Source of the DNA: Candidatus Rokuibacteriota bacterium
Lineage (GTDB): Bacteria; Methylomirabilota; Methylomirabilia; Rokubacteriales; CSP1-6
NCBI GenBank assembly: GCA_016177555.1
Contig: JACOVB010000106.1
Coordinates: forward strand, 1-6,541
Direction: 5' to 3'
Length of the DNA: 6,541 nucleotides
Each line of letters opens with the position of its first letter. Position 1 is the stretch's first letter. Below, one piece after another: positions 6,364-6,541 of the stretch. The notes beneath the pieces were generated by a model, which was not told where the DNA came from, ran no database searches, and worked only from the letters and a program-made list of their open reading frames with translations. A program made the position numbers and the translations under genes.

Positions 6364-6541
6364 GTGAACGGACCCCATGGCCGGATCCCCGTGCCCGCGC
6401 CCGGCACGGCCGAGTTGCTCCGCGGCTTCCCGGTGGTGGACACGGGCGTCAAGCGGGAGCGGGTGACGCCCACGGGTGCCGCGATCCTGACGACCCTCTG
6501 CGCCGGGGCGGGGGCGATGCCGGCCATGACCGTCTCGGCGG
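6364..6541 (+). CDS. larC: LarC continuation after the in-frame TAG, truncated by the window edge
   Basis: The frame of the upstream larC piece continues for 59 complete codons with no further stop. It shows family sequence: [17 protein letters not shown], then [12 protein letters not shown], which matches the TPTGAA region of LarC. It is clearly the middle of LarC and contains no start of its own family type. A GTG immediately follows the TAG, and a G-rich run (6355-6359) lies four bases upstream of it, so termination and restart to make a separate LarC2-like protein is physically possible, though that spacing is short for a ribosome-binding site. Codon use is the same as in neighbouring genes, and conservation is good to the edge, so any inactivation would be recent. 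The CTP-binding C-terminal domain should lie beyond the window. Confidence 0.85.
   Translation, partial: MNGPHGRIPVPAPGTAELLRGFPVVDTGVKRERVTPTGAAILTTLCAGAGAMPAMTVSA

Noticed and set aside
5104..6378. Minus-strand open frame (424 codons) opposite larB and larC
   Set aside because: Its low-complexity His/Gly/Arg/Pro composition mirrors the larB/larC codons; no recognisable start context or family motif. It does cross the larC TAG, but that is only because the complement is not a stop in that frame.
6351..6400. GC-rich potential hairpin around and after the larC TAG (a G-rich run at 6351-6360 against a C-rich run near 6390-6400), as a frameshift or recoding signal
   Set aside because: Pairing is imperfect and such pairings are common by chance at this GC content. 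No slippery heptamer fits the reading frame (C GGG GGC is not a canonical X XXY YYZ), and the frame is unchanged after the stop, so a frameshift model explains nothing.

Overview
The window is very GC-rich (roughly 70% by eye), with strong G/C at third codon positions. All genes are on the + strand with almost no spacing, which suggests a compact high-GC bacterial chromosome. I see no mobile element, tRNA, rRNA, CRISPR array or phage gene. The lineage cannot be fixed from this sequence. An uncultured Rokubacteria/Methylomirabilota-type or deltaproteobacterial-type genome would fit, but that is a low-confidence guess.

Layout. A short leader (1-33) holds a plausible extended -10 promoter element just upstream of rlmN. 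Seven genes follow head to tail: rlmN (23S rRNA/tRNA adenine-C2 methyltransferase), mtaB (tRNA t6A37 methylthiotransferase), mtnP (5'-methylthioadenosine phosphorylase), a PfkB-family sugar/nucleoside kinase of unknown substrate, larE, larB and larC. Three junctions are 4-bp ATGA overlaps (rlmN/mtaB, mtaB/mtnP, kinase/larE). mtnP/kinase overlap by 8 bp and larE/larB by 31 bp, and larB and larC are 3 bp apart. This looks like one translationally coupled transcription unit. larC runs off the right edge.

Function. The first half is RNA modification by two radical-SAM enzymes, followed by salvage of a SAM by-product. MtnP can phosphorolyse methylthioadenosine and, in known cases, also the 5'-deoxyadenosine that radical-SAM enzymes release. 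The second half encodes the complete three-enzyme route to the nickel-pincer nucleotide cofactor. LarB carboxylates and cleaves nicotinic acid adenine dinucleotide, LarE thiolates the product, and LarC inserts nickel using CTP. No LarA-type racemase or epimerase that would use the cofactor lies in the window.

Points of most interest. (1) larC has an in-frame TAG at 6361-6363, and the same frame continues on the far side with unmistakable LarC sequence. The gene is therefore split, recoded, decayed or mis-sequenced. (2) LarE has exactly three cysteines in the arrangement associated with the [4Fe-4S]-dependent LarE class, not the single-cysteine sacrificial class. (3) The pairing of radical-SAM enzymes with MtnP and a PfkB kinase suggests a by-product salvage link. 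I do not see a wholly new system; the unusual features sit on known families.
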